Source of the DNA: Streptomyces pseudogriseolus
GTDB lineage: Bacteria; Actinomycetota; Actinomycetes; Streptomycetales; Streptomycetaceae
Length of the DNA stretch: 56,384 bases
NCBI GenBank assembly: GCA_002154585.1
Contig: MUNG01000077.1
Span: 1 to 56,384, forward strand
Direction: 5' to 3'
A program made the translations under genes and the position numbers. Below are positions 28,052-36,864 of the stretch, piece by piece (position 1 is the first letter of the stretch; each line of letters starts with the position of its first letter). The notes below the pieces were generated by a model. It searched no databases. It saw nothing but the letters and a program-made list of their open reading frames with translations, and was not told where the DNA came from.

Positions 28052-29032
28052 CTAACACACCTCTTCGAGATCCCGCCAGTCCCGGGAGTCCGGACTGTCC
28101 GCGACCCACCCGTCCAACAACCCCCGGACCAAGGAAGCCGGGGCAGCGATGCCACACTCCCGCTCCGGCACCCACAACTGCCCGTCCGTACGGTGCCCGA
28201 GGGGCCCGGGATGCCCCGGCTCACTGTGATCGTGAGGATCGAGATGCTCACCGTCACCCTCGTCGGACGGCATCCGCGACTCCGAGCACATGCGGCACAG
28301 CAGCCGCACCGACGACGACCAGTCCTCCGCCGCGAACCCGGCGTCGGAGGCGAGCTGCTCCAGCGCGTCCCGGTCGGCCTCGGACGCGGCCTCGAGCAGC
28401 ACCACCCAGGTCGGCACCGGCGAGGGCGCCCACAACTCGATCTCGTCGAACACCGGGTAGGTGTGCCCGGCGGCGGTGCTCCGCTCGCCGTGCGGCACCC
28501 CGTCGTGCAGCACGACCTCGCCCCAGCGGCGCCCGGAGGACGGCAGCGGGATGGACAGCACCTCGATGCGGGCGGGGTCGAGCCGCCGCCCCCACACCAC
28601 CTCGGCCTCCCCCTCGGGGGACAGCCGTACGGCCGCGCTGCCCAGGTCCATGCCGAGGGGCTCGCCCGAGTCGGTCGCGGAGCCGGGCACCTTGAGCCCG
28701 TACGCCTGCCAGGCGCGGCGCGCCAGCGGCCAGTCCTGGAGAGCGGTCGCGGCGATGCCCACGTTCCACCAGTCCGGCGCCCCGGTGTCCCGGTCGAGCA
28801 GGGCGACGGCGCGCAGTCCGGCCGCGCGCGCCTGCTCCCAGTCGTGCCGGAACTTGTGCAGCAGCGCGAGGTTGAACCAGGACTCCGACAGCCAGGGCTC
28901 CAGGTCGGCGGCCCGGGTCAGCAGCGCGCCCGCGTCCTCGTACCGGCCGTCGCCGATGAGCGTGAACGCGCGGTCCGTGGCCTGCCGCCAGGAGGCGGAG
29001 GGCCGGTGACGTCCCTTGCCGAAGATCCTCAC
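28052..29032 (-). CDS. Tetratricopeptide-repeat protein, cytosolic
   Basis: 326 residues from GTG 29032, weakly supported by GGCGGGA; the frame is open to 29143 (ATG), so the start is uncertain. Residues 15-130 contain TPR-like helix pairs (FTLIGDGRYEDAGALLTRAADLEP, SWFNLALLHKFRHDWEQARAAGLRAV, WWNVGIAATALQDWPLARRAWQAYGL). The middle and C-terminal part is a conserved actinobacterial domain, mostly beta, with a CRMC cysteine pair and a His-rich loop (DPHDHSEPGHPGPLGH) that could bind metal. The function is unknown; from memory, neighbours in other streptomycetes are the same def, HD-protein and sigR genes. Confidence 0.7.
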   Translation of the reverse strand: MRIFGKGRHRPSASWRQATDRAFTLIGDGRYEDAGALLTRAADLEPWLSESWFNLALLHKFRHDWEQARAAGLRAVALLDRDTGAPDWWNVGIAATALQDWPLARRAWQAYGLKVPGSATDSGEPLGMDLGSAAVRLSPEGEAEVVWGRRLDPARIEVLSIPLPSSGRRWGEVVLHDGVPHGERSTAAGHTYPVFDEIELWAPSPVPTWVVLLEAASEADRDALEQLASDAGFAAEDWSSSVRLLCRMCSESRMPSDEGDGEHLDPHDHSEPGHPGPLGHRTDGQLWVPERECGIAAPASLVRGLLDGWVADSPDSRDWRDLEEVC

Positions 29033-29188
29033 GATTCCCGCCTGCCAGTTCCGTTCGGTGGGCCGGCCGCAGCGATCGGCGCCCCCGGACACCCTCTCCT
29101 TCGCATCCAACCACGTACGGCCGCGAGGGCGCTCATTACCCATGGGTTACCCAGCTCGGCCGGGAACCAGACCGCCGGGTCCGTCCCC

Positions 29189-30436
29189 TCACCACGACCG
29201 GTCCACCTGTTCACGTGTCCCCTCCGTGTCCCGGGACAGAACCCTGGCCAGGGCCTCGACGACCTCCGGCGCGTACTCCCCGGCGGCCTCGAGCCGCAGT
29301 TCCTCCAGCGCGGTCAGCGGCCCCCCGGGCCCTCCTTCCCTGCACTTCTCGTCGTACGCGTTCACCACCCGGACGATCCGGGCGGCCAGGGGCTGCTCCG
29401 CGTGCGGGTCGGCCTGGCGTTCGACGATCCCGGCGACCCGGGGGTCCACCCCGGTCTGCCGCACCACCGCGCCGCCCAGGAGCGCGATCCGCCGCTGCTC
29501 GGCGGGCGGCAGCCCGGCGGTGGCGCCCTCGGGCACCGGGTCGACGAGGCTGAGCTGCCCGATGTCGTGCATCAGCGCCGCGTACTCCAGCACGGTCAGC
29601 TCCGGCTCGGTCAGCCCGAGGTCCCGGCCCACCGCCTGGCTGAGCGCGGCGACCCGGCGCGAGTGCCCGTGCGGGGTGTACCCGGCGATCTCGGTGGCCC
29701 GCGCCAGGGACGCGATGGTCTGCCGGTAGGTGGCGCGCACCGCCGTGTACCTGCGGTGGGACAGCTGCGCGAGCAGCAGCGGCACCGAGAACACGGGCAG
29801 CGCCCACAGCCCCGCGACGGCCGTGCCCAGCGCCATCACCGCGCCGGTGGCCACGACGGCGGCGCCGATGCCGGGCACCGCCCGCAGTTCGTCGCGCAGC
29901 AGCGGCGGGAAGGGCCAGCCGGTGCGGGAGTGGGCCAGCGCGGCGGCGAGCACCGCGTCGCACAGCGCGGTCAGGGTCAGCAGGACGAGCAGCAGCAGCG
30001 CGTGCCCGGGCCCGCCGAGGCCGTCGAACGCGCCCCGGGCGTGCAGCGGGTGGAAGCACACGGCGACGAAGCCGACGGTCAGCACCCGGCGGGTCACCGG
30101 GTCCAGGGCGGGCCCGTCACCGCGTCCGACGTGCGGGACGCTGCCCAGCAGCGACGCGGCGAGCACCACGGTGACGACCTGGGCGGCGCCGTGCTGGGCG
30201 GGCCGCCCCGCGACCTCGCCGAGCAGCGCGTACGCCAGCGCGCCTGCCGCGGCGAGCGGCGCGGGCTCCCGGATCCCCCGGCCGCCGCGCCGGGTGAGCT
30301 CGCCGACCGCGACGAGCGTGCCGAAGGCCAGGGCGGTGGAGCGGTCCTCGACGCCGTGGTACAGCGTGGTGCCCAGCGATCCGGCCGCGAAGGCGGCGGC
30401 GCACAGGTGCACGACGGTGTGCAGCCGGGGCCTCAC
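29189..30436 (-). CDS. Membrane HD-domain protein with degenerate HD-GYP output
   Basis: 415 residues from GTG 30436, which overlaps the stop of the upstream HD-GYP gene (GTGA), so the two are translationally coupled. Residues 1-210 hold six or more hydrophobic helices. The cytosolic part has HSRRVAALSQAVG and the HD pair in ALMHDIGQLSLVDPVPEG. The later HD-GYP signature (HHERxDGxGYP) is missing: the matching stretch is VERQADPHAEQPLAARIVRVVNAYDE. It is therefore probably a catalytically altered or allosteric partner of the intact protein encoded just before it. Confidence 0.8.
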   Translation of the reverse strand: MRPRLHTVVHLCAAAFAAGSLGTTLYHGVEDRSTALAFGTLVAVGELTRRGGRGIREPAPLAAAGALAYALLGEVAGRPAQHGAAQVVTVVLAASLLGSVPHVGRGDGPALDPVTRRVLTVGFVAVCFHPLHARGAFDGLGGPGHALLLLVLLTLTALCDAVLAAALAHSRTGWPFPPLLRDELRAVPGIGAAVVATGAVMALGTAVAGLWALPVFSVPLLLAQLSHRRYTAVRATYRQTIASLARATEIAGYTPHGHSRRVAALSQAVGRDLGLTEPELTVLEYAALMHDIGQLSLVDPVPEGATAGLPPAEQRRIALLGGAVVRQTGVDPRVAGIVERQADPHAEQPLAARIVRVVNAYDEKCREGGPGGPLTALEELRLEAAGEYAPEVVEALARVLSRDTEGTREQVDRSW

Positions 30437-31812
30437 CGGCGCGCCCCGGGACGACCGGTGACGGGCTCGGCGGGACCGGGGACGGGCGTCCGCAGGGGCT
30501 CGTCGGCGGTCACGGCCGGGTGCCAGCCGGTGCGGCCGATCGCGCGGACCAGCGCCTTCACCATCCGCGGGTCGAAGTGCGTGCCCGCGCACCGCTCCAG
30601 CTCCTCCAGCGCCACGGGCACCGGGCGGGCCCTGCTGTAGCTGCGGGTGGACGTCATCGCGTCGAAGGCGTCGGCGACCGCGACGACCCGCGCGGACTCG
30701 GGGATCTGACGGCCCGCCAGCCCGTAGGGGTAGCCCTTGCCGTCGAGCCGCTCGTGGTGGTGCAGCACGGCCGCGCGGGCCTCGCCGAGGAAGGAGATGC
30801 CGCGCACCATCTCGTGCCCGTACTCGGGGTGCAGTTCGATGACGCGCCGCTCCTCGGGGGTGAGCGGGCCGTTCTTGGTGAGCAGCCGGGTGGGCACGCC
30901 GAGCTTGCCGACGTCGTGCAGGATGCCGGCGAACCGCAGCATCTCGACCCGCTCGTCGTCCATGCCGAGTTCGCGCGCGATCAGCATGGACGCCCGGCCG
31001 ACGCGCTCGCTGTGCCCGCGCGTGTAGCCGTCCTTGATGTCGACGGCCTGCACCAGCGCGCGGATCGTGGCCTGGTGGGCGGCGCGCTCCCGGTGGTACT
31101 GGGCGAACGCCCACCAGGAGACGCCCATCGGCAGCAGCACCAGCAGCGCCGCGACCGGGCCGTACGGGCTGCGCCACAGCAGGGCCGTCATCAGTCCGGC
31201 CAGGCCGTGCACGGTGAGCGGCGCGAGGGAGCCGAGGAACAGCCGCCACCAGGCGGCCACGGGACGGCCGCGCGGCACCCCGCCCGGCGCGGGCGCCAGG
31301 ACGCCGCCGTCGAGGAGCGTGAGGACGAGGCAGAACGCGAGCACCGCGGCGCCCGCCGTGGCGAGGGCGCCGGGCATGTCGCACTGCGCCACCGCGTCCC
31401 GGCCGCCGGTCTTGAGGTGGACGAGGCTCGCGGCCCACACGGCGACGACGAGCCGGCCGGTGCGCCACAGCCTGCGCGCGAGACGGGGGCCGTGCTCGAC
31501 GGGGAGCAGCAGCGCCCCGGGCAGCGCGACGAGGGCGGCGGCGGTGGGCGGGAGCAGGAAGGCCCCGGCGAGCAGCACGGGGTGGAAGGTGCCGCCGGGG
31601 TGGGGGCCGGCGGCGAGGCGGGAGCGGGCGAGGCGCTCGCAGCCCGCGTACACGGCGGCGAGCAGGACCACCGGCCACCAGGGGACGCGCGGGTCGGGCA
31701 GGGACGCGAGCACCCCCGGCCGGGGAACGCCCGGCAGGGGGAGCAGACAGCACAGTCCGAGCAGGGTGACGCCGACGAGATACACCCGGGCCCGCGCCGG
31801 TAACGCCTCCAT
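30433..31812 (-). CDS. Membrane-anchored HD-GYP phosphodiesterase-like protein
   Basis: 459 residues from ATG 31812 (GGGGAGGGGCTC upstream). About seven hydrophobic helices fill residues 1-245. The HD-GYP domain follows: HSERVGRASMLIARELG, FAGILHDVGKLGVP (HD), HPEYGHEMV, and VLHHHERLDGKGYPYGLAG with the full HHE...GYP signature. Such domains hydrolyse cyclic di-GMP or related dinucleotides, or act in signalling in other ways; activity here is inferred. The arrangement (membrane sensor plus HD-GYP, with a degenerate sibling) suggests a two-protein complex. It lies 140 bases downstream of rsrA on the same strand. Confidence 0.85.
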   Translation of the reverse strand: MEALPARARVYLVGVTLLGLCCLLPLPGVPRPGVLASLPDPRVPWWPVVLLAAVYAGCERLARSRLAAGPHPGGTFHPVLLAGAFLLPPTAAALVALPGALLLPVEHGPRLARRLWRTGRLVVAVWAASLVHLKTGGRDAVAQCDMPGALATAGAAVLAFCLVLTLLDGGVLAPAPGGVPRGRPVAAWWRLFLGSLAPLTVHGLAGLMTALLWRSPYGPVAALLVLLPMGVSWWAFAQYHRERAAHQATIRALVQAVDIKDGYTRGHSERVGRASMLIARELGMDDERVEMLRFAGILHDVGKLGVPTRLLTKNGPLTPEERRVIELHPEYGHEMVRGISFLGEARAAVLHHHERLDGKGYPYGLAGRQIPESARVVAVADAFDAMTSTRSYSRARPVPVALEELERCAGTHFDPRMVKALVRAIGRTGWHPAVTADEPLRTPVPGPAEPVTGRPGARR

Positions 31813-31952
31813 GAGCCCCTCCCCCGACCGTGCCGCGCGCATCGTCCGTCGCCCGTCGGCTCCTGGAGCCTAGGACGGGCGGAGGCGCCGCCGGGGGCGG
31901 ACCGCCCGCGGATTAGCACAATCGGGTGACGCGGCCCCTGGGGAGGGGGAGG

Positions 31953-32255
31953 TCAGGACTCCTGCGGGGCGGCCGTGACGTCCTGGTCGGGCACGGTCTC
32001 GCCGGAGCGGATCAGCTCGATCCGGCCCATGACCTTGGAGCGCAGGTCGCCCGGCACGTCGTCCTGGCCGCAGCACCGCTTGACGAGCTTCTTCACCGCC
32101 TGTTCCAGCCCGTACTTCTCCAGGCAGGGCGAGCACTCCTCGAAGTGGTGCTCGAACTTCTGGCAGTCGGCATCCGGCATCTCACGGTCGAGGAACTCGT
32201 AGAGATGATCGAGGATTTCGCTGCAATCCGTCTCGTGCGGCTCTCCGCAGCTCAT
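31953..32255 (-). CDS. rsrA: RsrA, thiol-redox-sensing anti-sigma factor
   Basis: 100 residues. Cysteines at 3, 11, 31, 41, 44, 61 and 62 and His 37 occupy the same positions as in S. coelicolor Rsr[10 protein letters not shown] is the zinc-associated anti-sigma (ZAS) motif, with Cys 11, His 37, Cys 41 and Cys 44 as the zinc/redox set. Reduced RsrA binds SigR; oxidation forms a disulfide, ejects zinc and frees SigR. The ATG overlaps the sigR stop (ATGA), so sigma and anti-sigma are made in step. Confidence 0.97.
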   Translation of the reverse strand: MSCGEPHETDCSEILDHLYEFLDREMPDADCQKFEHHFEECSPCLEKYGLEQAVKKLVKRCCGQDDVPGDLRSKVMGRIELIRSGETVPDQDVTAAPQES

Positions 32256-32938
32256 GACCCCGAGCCTTTCGCTTCGTTCGACTCTCCGGCACCGGCCGGG
32301 ACCAGTCCGCGCTCGCGCGCGTAGTCCTCGAGCATGCCGCGCAGCTGGCGACGTCCACGGTGAAGCCGGGACATCACCGTTCCGATGGGTGTCCCCATGA
32401 TGTCGGCGATCTCCTTGTAGGCAAAGCCCTCGACATCGGCGAGATAGACCGCGATACGGAACTCCTCCGGGATCGCCTGCAGGGCTTCCTTCACGTCCGA
32501 GTCCGGCAGGTGGTCCAGCGCCTGCGACTCGGCGGAGCGCAGACCCGTGGACATGTGCGACTCGGCGCGCGCGAGCTGCCAGTCCTCGATCTCCTCGGCC
32601 GCGGAGCGCTGGGGTTCGCGCTGCTTCTTGCGGTACGAGTTGATGAAGGTGTTGGTGAGGATCCGGTACAGCCACGCCTTGAGGTTGGTGCCCTCGCGGA
32701 ACTGGTGGAAGGACCCGTACGCCTTGGCGTAGGTCTCCTGCACCAGGTCCTCGGCGTCGGCCGGGTTGCGCGTCATGCGCAGCGCGGCCGAGTACATCTG
32801 GTCGAGGAACTCGAGTGCGTCCCGCTCGAAGCGCGCGCTGCGCTCCGCGGTCGTCTCCGCTCCCCTGCTGCCCTGGCCCTCGGGCTGCTCCGCCTGGCCG
32901 TGTTCGGTCCCTGCGTCGGTACCGGGAACCGGACCCAC
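32252..32938 (-). CDS. sigR: SigR, ECF sigma factor of the thiol-oxidative stress response
   Basis: 228 residues from GTG 32938 (GGAG close upstream), the stable form. Region 2 ([55 protein letters not shown]) and region 4 ([44 protein letters not shown]) are complete. SigR drives thioredoxin, mycothiol and protease genes after disulfide stress. The frame extends upstream to ATG 33103, adding exactly 55 residues, the size of the extension reported for the unstable induced form SigR'. A perfect SigR-type promoter lies upstream at 33163-33188, consistent with positive autoregulation. rsrA follows with a four-base overlap. Confidence 0.97.
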   Translation of the reverse strand: MGPVPGTDAGTEHGQAEQPEGQGSRGAETTAERSARFERDALEFLDQMYSAALRMTRNPADAEDLVQETYAKAYGSFHQFREGTNLKAWLYRILTNTFINSYRKKQREPQRSAAEEIEDWQLARAESHMSTGLRSAESQALDHLPDSDVKEALQAIPEEFRIAVYLADVEGFAYKEIADIMGTPIGTVMSRLHRGRRQLRGMLEDYARERGLVPAGAGESNEAKGSGS

Positions 32939-33162
32939 CTCCTCCAGAGTTGTCGCGAGGCCGAGACCGGCCTCACCCGAATCGGAGGATAGACGACGAT
33001 CCGGTCCGCCCGCCGCCCGAATCGGGGCGGTCTTGGCCGCGTGCAGCACCGTCCAGTCGAGGTCGGCGCGGGCACTGCGGCTCGGGCAGAACGTGGAACC
33101 CATGCGGTGGACTTCCTCTCCTACGGCGGCGGTGCCGTTCGACCGGCACGTACGCACCCCAC

Positions 33163-33188
33163 AACAGCGGGGCCCGCCGTCGCATTCC
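33163..33188 (-). promoter_or_regulatory. SigR-dependent promoter of sigR (sigRp2-type)
   Basis: On the minus strand, GGAAT, 18 bases, then GTT: an exact match to the SigR consensus. It ends 60 bases before ATG 33103, the start of the long SigR' form, so transcripts from it would include that start. It begins 4 bases past the end of the alpha/beta-hydrolase gene. Confidence 0.88.
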
Positions 33189-33192
33189 CGCC

Positions 33193-33822
33193 TCAGTGAA
33201 GGGCGGCCGTCCACCGCACGACCGCGTCCGTGATCACCCGGAGCGCCTCCTCCTGCGTGAGGCCGGCGCGCTTCGGCACGGCGAAGCCGTGGTCCGCCTG
33301 CGCCACCTCGACGAGTTCGTGGCCGCCCTCGGGGAACTCGGCGGGTTTGCCGAAGGGGTCGTTGCCGCCCTGGACGACGAGTGTGGGGACGCCCGCGTCC
33401 AGCAGTTCCCGCGCGCGGGACTTCTCGGGCCTGCCCGGCGGGTGGAGCGGGAAGCTCAGCGCCAGCACGGCACGGGCGCCGAGTTCCCTGGCGGTGCGGC
33501 AGGCGACGCGGGCGCCGGCGCTGCGTCCGCCGGAGATCACCGGCAGGCCCGGGGCGGTCAGCGCCGGCCAGACGCCGCGCCAGCCGGTGTCCAGGGTCTT
33601 CGGCGCCGGGGCGACCTTCTTGCCGGCCACCCGCCAGGGCTGCTCGACGAGGGCGACGGTCACGCCGTGCGCGGGCAGGACGGCGGCGAGCGCGGCCAGG
33701 TCGCGGGCCTCGATGCCGCCGCCGGCGCCGTGGCTCGCGGCGAGGACGAGGCGCGGCTTCGCGGCGGGGTGCCAGGTGACGCGGGCGTCGCCCGCGTCGG
33801 TGGTGATCGTCTCGGTGGTCAC
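33193..33822 (-). CDS. Alpha/beta hydrolase (KANL3/Tex30, dienelactone-hydrolase-like)
   Basis: 209 residues from GTG 33822. [12 protein letters not shown] gives the oxyanion turn, [11 protein letters not shown] the nucleophile elbow (G-x-S-x-G), and [11 protein letters not shown] and ADHGFAVP the Asp and His of the triad. The substrate is unknown. It lies 1-2 bases downstream of the SRAP gene on the same strand and is probably in one operon with it. The sigR promoter starts immediately after its stop. Confidence 0.85.
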   Translation of the reverse strand: MTTETITTDAGDARVTWHPAAKPRLVLAASHGAGGGIEARDLAALAAVLPAHGVTVALVEQPWRVAGKKVAPAPKTLDTGWRGVWPALTAPGLPVISGGRSAGARVACRTARELGARAVLALSFPLHPPGRPEKSRARELLDAGVPTLVVQGGNDPFGKPAEFPEGGHELVEVAQADHGFAVPKRAGLTQEEALRVITDAVVRWTAALH

Positions 33823-33823
33823 G

Positions 33824-34639
33824 TCAGAAGAGTGTGCCCTCTTCCGGGGCGGCCAGCTCCTTCAGCAGCTCCGGGCCGTTGTTGCGGACGTTGCTGACGG
33901 CGGTGGTGACCGGGTAGGCGCGCATCAGGCCGGGCGGCGGCGGGGCGAGCAGTCCGCGCAGGTCCCCGGGGTCGGTGCGGGACGGATCGAGCCAGGCGTC
34001 CCAGCGGTCCGGGGTGAGCATCAGCGGCATCCGCGGGTGGATGTCGGCGAGGGAGTGCGGCCCCTCCTCCGGGGCGACGGCCAGCGGAGTCGTCTCGGCC
34101 TCGGTGGTGATCACGGAGCAGGTCACCCACCAGGCCAGGGGGTGGTCGTCGGGCAGCGTGCGGTCGCGCCAGAACTCGTACAGTCCGGCCATCGCGAAGA
34201 CCGAGCCGTCGGCCGGCGTCACGAAGTACGGCTGCTTGCGGGGCCGCTTCTTCTTGCCCTCGACCTCCAGGTCGCGCTCCTGCTTGCCGGTGACCCACTC
34301 GTAGTAGCCGTCGGCGGGGAGGATGCAGCGGCGGGCGGCGAAGGCGCGGCGGTACGACGGCTTCTCGTGGACGGTCTCCGCGCGCGCGTTGATCATCCGG
34401 GCGCCGCCCTCGGGGGTCTTGGACCAGGACGGCACCAGTCCCCACTTCAGCGTGCGCAGCTGCCGAACCGGGCGGGGGTCGTCCGCGTCCTTCAGTGGAC
34501 GGGAGAGGACGGCGTGGACCTCCTTGGTCGGCGCCACGTTGTAGTCGGCCTCCAGGGTCTCCTCGGGCTCCCACTTCTCGATCTCGAAGATCCCGGCGAG
34601 GTCCTCGGGCCTGCGACTCGCTGCATACCGTCCGCACAT
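33824..34639 (-). CDS. SRAP-domain protein (YedK/HMCES family), abasic-site DNA-protein crosslinker
   Basis: 271 residues starting MCGRYA, so that after removal of Met the catalytic Cys 2 is N-terminal. Further marks are the NVAPTKEV loop, LKWGLVPSWSK, INARAETVHEKPSYRRAF (Asn and Glu of the active site), CILPADGYYEW and HPRMPLML (the catalytic His region). SRAP proteins form a thiazolidine crosslink with abasic sites in single-stranded DNA to shield them. It is divergent from the M50-like gene with only 51 bases between starts, so their promoters must overlap. A downstream hydrolase gene follows almost without gap. Confidence 0.93.
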   Translation of the reverse strand: MCGRYAASRRPEDLAGIFEIEKWEPEETLEADYNVAPTKEVHAVLSRPLKDADDPRPVRQLRTLKWGLVPSWSKTPEGGARMINARAETVHEKPSYRRAFAARRCILPADGYYEWVTGKQERDLEVEGKKKRPRKQPYFVTPADGSVFAMAGLYEFWRDRTLPDDHPLAWWVTCSVITTEAETTPLAVAPEEGPHSLADIHPRMPLMLTPDRWDAWLDPSRTDPGDLRGLLAPPPPGLMRAYPVTTAVSNVRNNGPELLKELAAPEEGTLF

Positions 34640-34690
34640 ACGTGCAACACTGCCAGACTCCGCACGCGTACAGGGAGCGATCCGAAACAC

Positions 34691-35431
34691 ATGACGAGCA
34701 TGGTCACCACCGCGTCCGTGTCCCTGATGTCCCTCGGCTCCCTCTGGGACGAGGTCTCGGGCACCCAGCCCGACCCGGACCTGTGGGTGGTCGTCGCGAC
34801 GCTGGTGGCGGCCGCCGCCGTGGTGGTGCCGCGGGCGCCGTGGCGGATCGCGCGCAACGCCGTCACCATCGCTCACGAGGGCGGGCACGGCCTGGTGGCG
34901 CTGCTCACCGGCCGCACCCTGACGGGGATACGCCTGCACTCGGACACCAGCGGCCTGACCGTCAGCCGGGGCAAGCCGACCGGCATCGGCATGATCCTCA
35001 CGGCCGCCGCCGGCTACACCGCTCCCCCGCTGCTGGGCCTGGGCGGGGCCGCGCTGCTCGGCGCGGGACGCATCACGCTGCTGCTGTGGCTGGCCACCGC
35101 GCTGCTGCTGGCGGTGCTGGTGATGATCCGCAACGCCTACGGCGCGGTGTCGGTGCTGGTCACCGGGAGCACGTTCGTGCTGGTGTCGTGGCTCGCGGGA
35201 CCCCAGGTGCAGGCGGCGTTCGCGTACGCCGTGGTGTGGTTCCTGCTGCTGGGCGGGGTGCGCCCGGCGTTCGAGCTCCAGGCCAAGCGGCGGCGCGGGG
35301 GCGCAGGGGACTCGGACGCGGACCAGCTCTCCCGGCTGACGCACGTGCCGGCGGGGATGTGGCTGTTCCTCTTCCACGCGGTGTCGGTGTGCTCGCTGCT
35401 GGGCGGCGGGCGCTGGCTGCTGGGTCTGTGA
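34691..35431 (+). CDS. M50-like (site-2-protease-type) membrane metalloprotease homologue
   Basis: 246 residues, five to six hydrophobic helices. HEGGH at 62-66 in the second helix matches the zinc-binding HExxH of M50B peptidases (VTIAHEGGHGLVALLTGR). The third zinc ligand (usually Asp/Asn late in the protein) is not obvious, so activity is uncertain. The ATG at 34691 is used. It is divergent from the SRAP gene and followed by aroA. From memory the family is conserved in actinobacteria next to aroA; no substrate is known to me. Confidence 0.8.
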   Translation: MTSMVTTASVSLMSLGSLWDEVSGTQPDPDLWVVVATLVAAAAVVVPRAPWRIARNAVTIAHEGGHGLVALLTGRTLTGIRLHSDTSGLTVSRGKPTGIGMILTAAAGYTAPPLLGLGGAALLGAGRITLLLWLATALLLAVLVMIRNAYGAVSVLVTGSTFVLVSWLAGPQVQAAFAYAVVWFLLLGGVRPAFELQAKRRRGGAGDSDADQLSRLTHVPAGMWLFLFHAVSVCSLLGGGRWLLGL

Positions 35432-35524
35432 CCGCGGGCGGCGGCGACCGGGCAGCCGGGGCGCGGCCCGCGCCGGGCGGTGTTCCGCCTGGCGGGCACG
35501 GAACGGCCGGCCTCCTCACCTCCT

Positions 35525-35530
35525 TATAAA
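35525..35530 (+). promoter_or_regulatory. -10 element for aroA (probably leaderless)
   Basis: TATAAA, strikingly AT-rich for this genome, lies 8 bases before the aroA ATG. No ribosome site is visible. Confidence 0.5.
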
Positions 35531-35538
35531 GTGGCCCC

Positions 35539-36855
35539 ATGGCCCCGAATCCCACGCACACCGCCCTCTGGCCCGCCCCGCACGCGAGCGGAGCCGTCGA
35601 CGCGACGGTCCACGTGCCCGGGTCCAAGTCGGTCACCAACCGCGCCCTCGTGCTGGCCGCCCTCGCCTCCGAGCCGGGCTGGCTGCGCCGCCCGCTGCGT
35701 TCGCGGGACACGCTGCTGATGGCGGGCGGGCTGCGCGCCCTGGGCGTGGAGATCGAGGAGGGCGTCGGCCCCGACGGGACGGGCGAGGCCTGGCGTGTGG
35801 TGCCGGCCGGTCTGCACGGCCGGGCCACCGTGGACGTCGGCAACGCGGGCACGGTGATGCGCTTCCTGCCGCCGGTGGCCACCCTGGCGGACGGTCCGGT
35901 GCGGTTCGACGGCGACCCGCGGTCGTACGAGCGTCCCCTGAACGGCGTCATCGACGCGCTGCGCCGGCTGGGCGCCCGGATCGACGACGACGACCGGGGC
36001 GCGCTGCCGATGACGGTGCACGGCGGGGGCGCGCTGGACGGCGGTCCGGTCGAGGTGGACGCGTCCTCCTCGTCGCAGTTCGTCAGCGCGCTGCTGCTGT
36101 CGGCGCCGCGCTTCAACCAGGGCGTGGAGGTGCGGCACACGGGCGCGACGCTGCCGTCGATGCCGCACATCCGGATGACGGTCGACATGCTGCGCGCGGT
36201 CGGGGCCCAGGTCGACACCCCCGAGTCGGGCGGCCGGCCGAACGTCTGGCGGGTCACCCCGGGCGCGCTGCTCGGCCGGGACCTGACGATCGAACCGGAC
36301 CTGTCCAACGCGCAGCCGTTCCTGGCGGCGGCGCTCGTCACCGGCGGCAAGGTGGTGATCCCCGACTGGCCCGCGCGGACCACCCAGCCCGGCGACCGGC
36401 TGCGGGAGATCTTCACCGAGATGGGCGGCTCCTGCGAGCTGACCGAGTACGGGCTGGTGTTCACGGGCTCGGGCGCGGTGCACGGCATCGACGTGGACCT
36501 CGGCGAGGTGGGCGAGCTGACGCCGGGCGTCGCGGCCGTCGCGGCCCTCGCGGACTCCCCGTCGACCCTGCGGGGCGTGGCGCATCTGCGGCTGCACGAG
36601 ACGGACCGGCTGGCCGCGCTGACCAAGGAGATCAACGAGCTGGGCGGCGACGTCACCGAGACGGCGGACGGTCTGCACATCCGCCCGCGCCGGCTGCACG
36701 GCGGGGTGTTCCACACCTACGAGGACCACCGCATGGCCACCGCCGGTGCGATCATCGGCCTGGCGGTCGAGGGCGTGCAGATCGAGAACGTGGCGACCAC
36801 GGCGAAGACCCTGCCGGACTTCCCCGAGCTGTGGACCGGGATGCTCGGGGCGTAG
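35539..36855 (+). CDS. aroA: 3-Phosphoshikimate 1-carboxyvinyltransferase (EPSP synthase)
   Basis: 438 residues, the normal length. [14 protein letters not shown] near residue 30 is the shikimate-phosphate/PEP lysine region, GNAGTVMRF the PEP loop, [12 protein letters not shown] the middle substrate loop, and [13 protein letters not shown] the C-terminal signature. It makes EPSP from shikimate-3-phosphate and PEP in aromatic amino acid synthesis. The ATG at 35539 follows a -10 box by 8 bases, so the mRNA is likely leaderless. rsgA follows nine bases after the stop and is probably co-transcribed; the aroA-rsgA pair is also neighbouring in Mycobacterium. Confidence 0.96.
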   Translation: MAPNPTHTALWPAPHASGAVDATVHVPGSKSVTNRALVLAALASEPGWLRRPLRSRDTLLMAGGLRALGVEIEEGVGPDGTGEAWRVVPAGLHGRATVDVGNAGTVMRFLPPVATLADGPVRFDGDPRSYERPLNGVIDALRRLGARIDDDDRGALPMTVHGGGALDGGPVEVDASSSSQFVSALLLSAPRFNQGVEVRHTGATLPSMPHIRMTVDMLRAVGAQVDTPESGGRPNVWRVTPGALLGRDLTIEPDLSNAQPFLAAALVTGGKVVIPDWPARTTQPGDRLREIFTEMGGSCELTEYGLVFTGSGAVHGIDVDLGEVGELTPGVAAVAALADSPSTLRGVAHLRLHETDRLAALTKEINELGGDVTETADGLHIRPRRLHGGVFHTYEDHRMATAGAIIGLAVEGVQIENVATTAKTLPDFPELWTGMLGA

Positions 36856-36864
36856 GGGTTCACG

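Noticed and set aside
29189-31812. Possible frameshift, because one frame runs open from 29189 to 31753 while a second covers 30433-31842
   Set aside because: The two frames carry separate complete proteins, each with its own membrane part and HD domain, joined by a normal GTGA overlap.
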